In this document: piece after piece, positions 5,184 through 5,787 of the stretch
How the letters are laid out: every line of letters starts with the position of its first letter
How positions within the stretch are numbered: the stretch's first letter is position 1
Assembly: GCA_023660035.1 (NCBI GenBank)
Contig: JAGXOF010000062.1
Coordinates: forward strand, 1 to 5,787
Origin: Dehalococcoidia bacterium LH_S1
GTDB lineage: Bacteria > Chloroflexota > Dehalococcoidia > SZUA-161 > SpSt-899
Length of the DNA stretch: 5,787 bases
Direction: 5' to 3'
Made by a program: the position numbers and the translations under genes
Notes under the pieces: generated by a model
Database searches by the model: none
Told to the model about the DNA's origin: nothing
Seen by the model: only the letters and a program-made list of their open reading frames with translations

Positions 5184-5787
5184 CTAATTTTCGCCTTCCA
5201 CGATTTTGATCTCTTCCGGCGTGAGGTCGTAGAGTTGGTAGACGAGTTGATCGATTGAGTGCTCTGATTCACCGGTGTCTGCTTTGGGGTCCTGCTTTTT
5301 GGCAGACAATATTTCATCAACAAGGCCTTCGATCTGTTTTACTATGCTTTGGTTTGCTGGTGTGATGGGGGGAATGGGGATTTTTTCTAAAAATATCTTA
5401 CTAAGTTCCCTTGTTCCACCCTGCAGTTCAGGGCAATTTTCACGAATCCATTTTGCAGAAATCTTTGAATTAAAGTATCCTGTTAGGTATCTTAAATTGG
5501 ATTGACCGGTTATGAGAAAACATTTCTGATTTGTATAATAGAACTCATTATCAAATATAAACGGTAAATATTTAGTCATATTTGGGTATATTACCTTTTC
5601 CTTTTCAAATTCGGAGTAGTAGGCACAAGCACGCAAATTCCACCAATTTTGTCCTTGAGCGTCGCGTTTTTTTGCTTTCTCTTCAAACTGCAAAAGGTAT
5701 TTGTAAACAGCCGGATATTTTTTCGGCACATCAATATCAAAACCGCTTGCAATTATCCACAATCCCGCCCATTCATAGCCATAGCGT
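5184..5787 (-). CDS. Type IIG restriction-modification enzyme, C-terminal part
   Basis: The frame is open to the right edge of the window and ends at TAG 5186-5184: 200 residues of a protein normally around 1000. Type IIG enzymes (Eco57I-like) fuse endonuclease, adenine methyltransferase and target recognition. This piece is the TaqI-like C-terminal specificity region: R-Y-G-Y-E-W-A-G-L-W-I-I at its start, Y-P-A-V-Y-K-Y-L-L-Q-F (about 32-42), the Y-Y-x-E-F-E-K-E-K-V-I-Y-P-N strand, F-Y-Y-T-N-Q-K-C-F-L-I-T-G, and Y-L-T-G-Y-F-N-S-K-I-S. It ends with the typical I-P-I-P-P-I-T-P-A-N-Q, D-E-I-L-S-A-K-K and Y-D-L-T-P-E-E-I-K-I-V-E-G tail. The natural C-terminus looks intact. Base use is clearly more AT-rich than the housekeeping genes to the left, consistent with transfer. 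A BREX PglX-type methylase C-terminus is a less likely alternative. The catalytic parts lie outside the window. Confidence 0.85.
   Translation of the reverse strand, partial: RYGYEWAGLWIIASGFDIDVPKKYPAVYKYLLQFEEKAKKRDAQGQNWWNLRACAYYSEFEKEKVIYPNMTKYLPFIFDNEFYYTNQKCFLITGQSNLRYLTGYFNSKISAKWIRENCPELQGGTRELSKIFLEKIPIPPITPANQSIVKQIEGLVDEILSAKKQDPKADTGESEHSIDQLVYQLYDLTPEEIKIVEGEN

Noticed and set aside
5048..5323. A 91-residue basic open frame on the minus strand
   Set aside because: It overlaps the restriction-enzyme C-terminus in another frame and then runs through the attC-like palindrome; its low-complexity composition fits no family.
1..5787. CRISPR arrays, tRNA or rRNA genes
   Set aside because: No regularly spaced repeats and no recognisable tRNA or rRNA sequence were seen on either strand.

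Overview
The window is a bacterial chromosomal segment with housekeeping genes over about the first 4.6 kb and an accessory region over the last ~1.1 kb. Non-mevalonate isoprenoid synthesis (ispE), a canonical HrcA/CIRCE operator, sigma70-type promoters with TGn-extended -10 boxes, GTG starts and a leaderless-looking gene are all bacterial. The gene set would suit a Chloroflexota (Dehalococcoidia-like) genome, but that assignment is a guess from general resemblance and not proven here.

Plus strand, left end: the C-terminal part of ispE is followed closely by a VTT/DedA-type membrane protein, probably as one operon. They converge on a block of minus-strand genes. The ~210-base convergent gap holds an imperfect inverted repeat but no gene.

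Minus strand, right to left: xerD-like tyrosine recombinase; an amidohydrolase overlapping thpR (RNA 2',3'-cyclic phosphodiesterase) by one base; then fmdB (zinc-ribbon protein) and dtd (D-aminoacyl-tRNA deacylase). The fmdB-dtd unit has its own near-consensus promoter, TTGACA-17-TATATT. A perfect CIRCE element (TTAGCACTC-N9-GAGTGCTAA) sits on the predicted transcription start. This predicts that HrcA represses a zinc-ribbon/translation-quality-control pair instead of, or as well as, the usual chaperone genes. The amidohydrolase promoter places the transcript start exactly at its GTG, implying a leaderless mRNA.

Right end: the C-terminal target-recognition part of a type IIG restriction-modification enzyme enters from beyond the window. 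About 90 bases after its stop is a 72-base imperfect palindrome with the layout of an integron attC recombination site. Directly against it, in the same orientation, lies a broken SF2 helicase gene with an in-frame stop and neither its N-terminus nor motifs II-VI. This looks like a decayed defence or mobile-element region, possibly a gene-cassette insertion, beside a stable housekeeping block. No integron integrase is present; the tyrosine recombinase is XerC/D-like.
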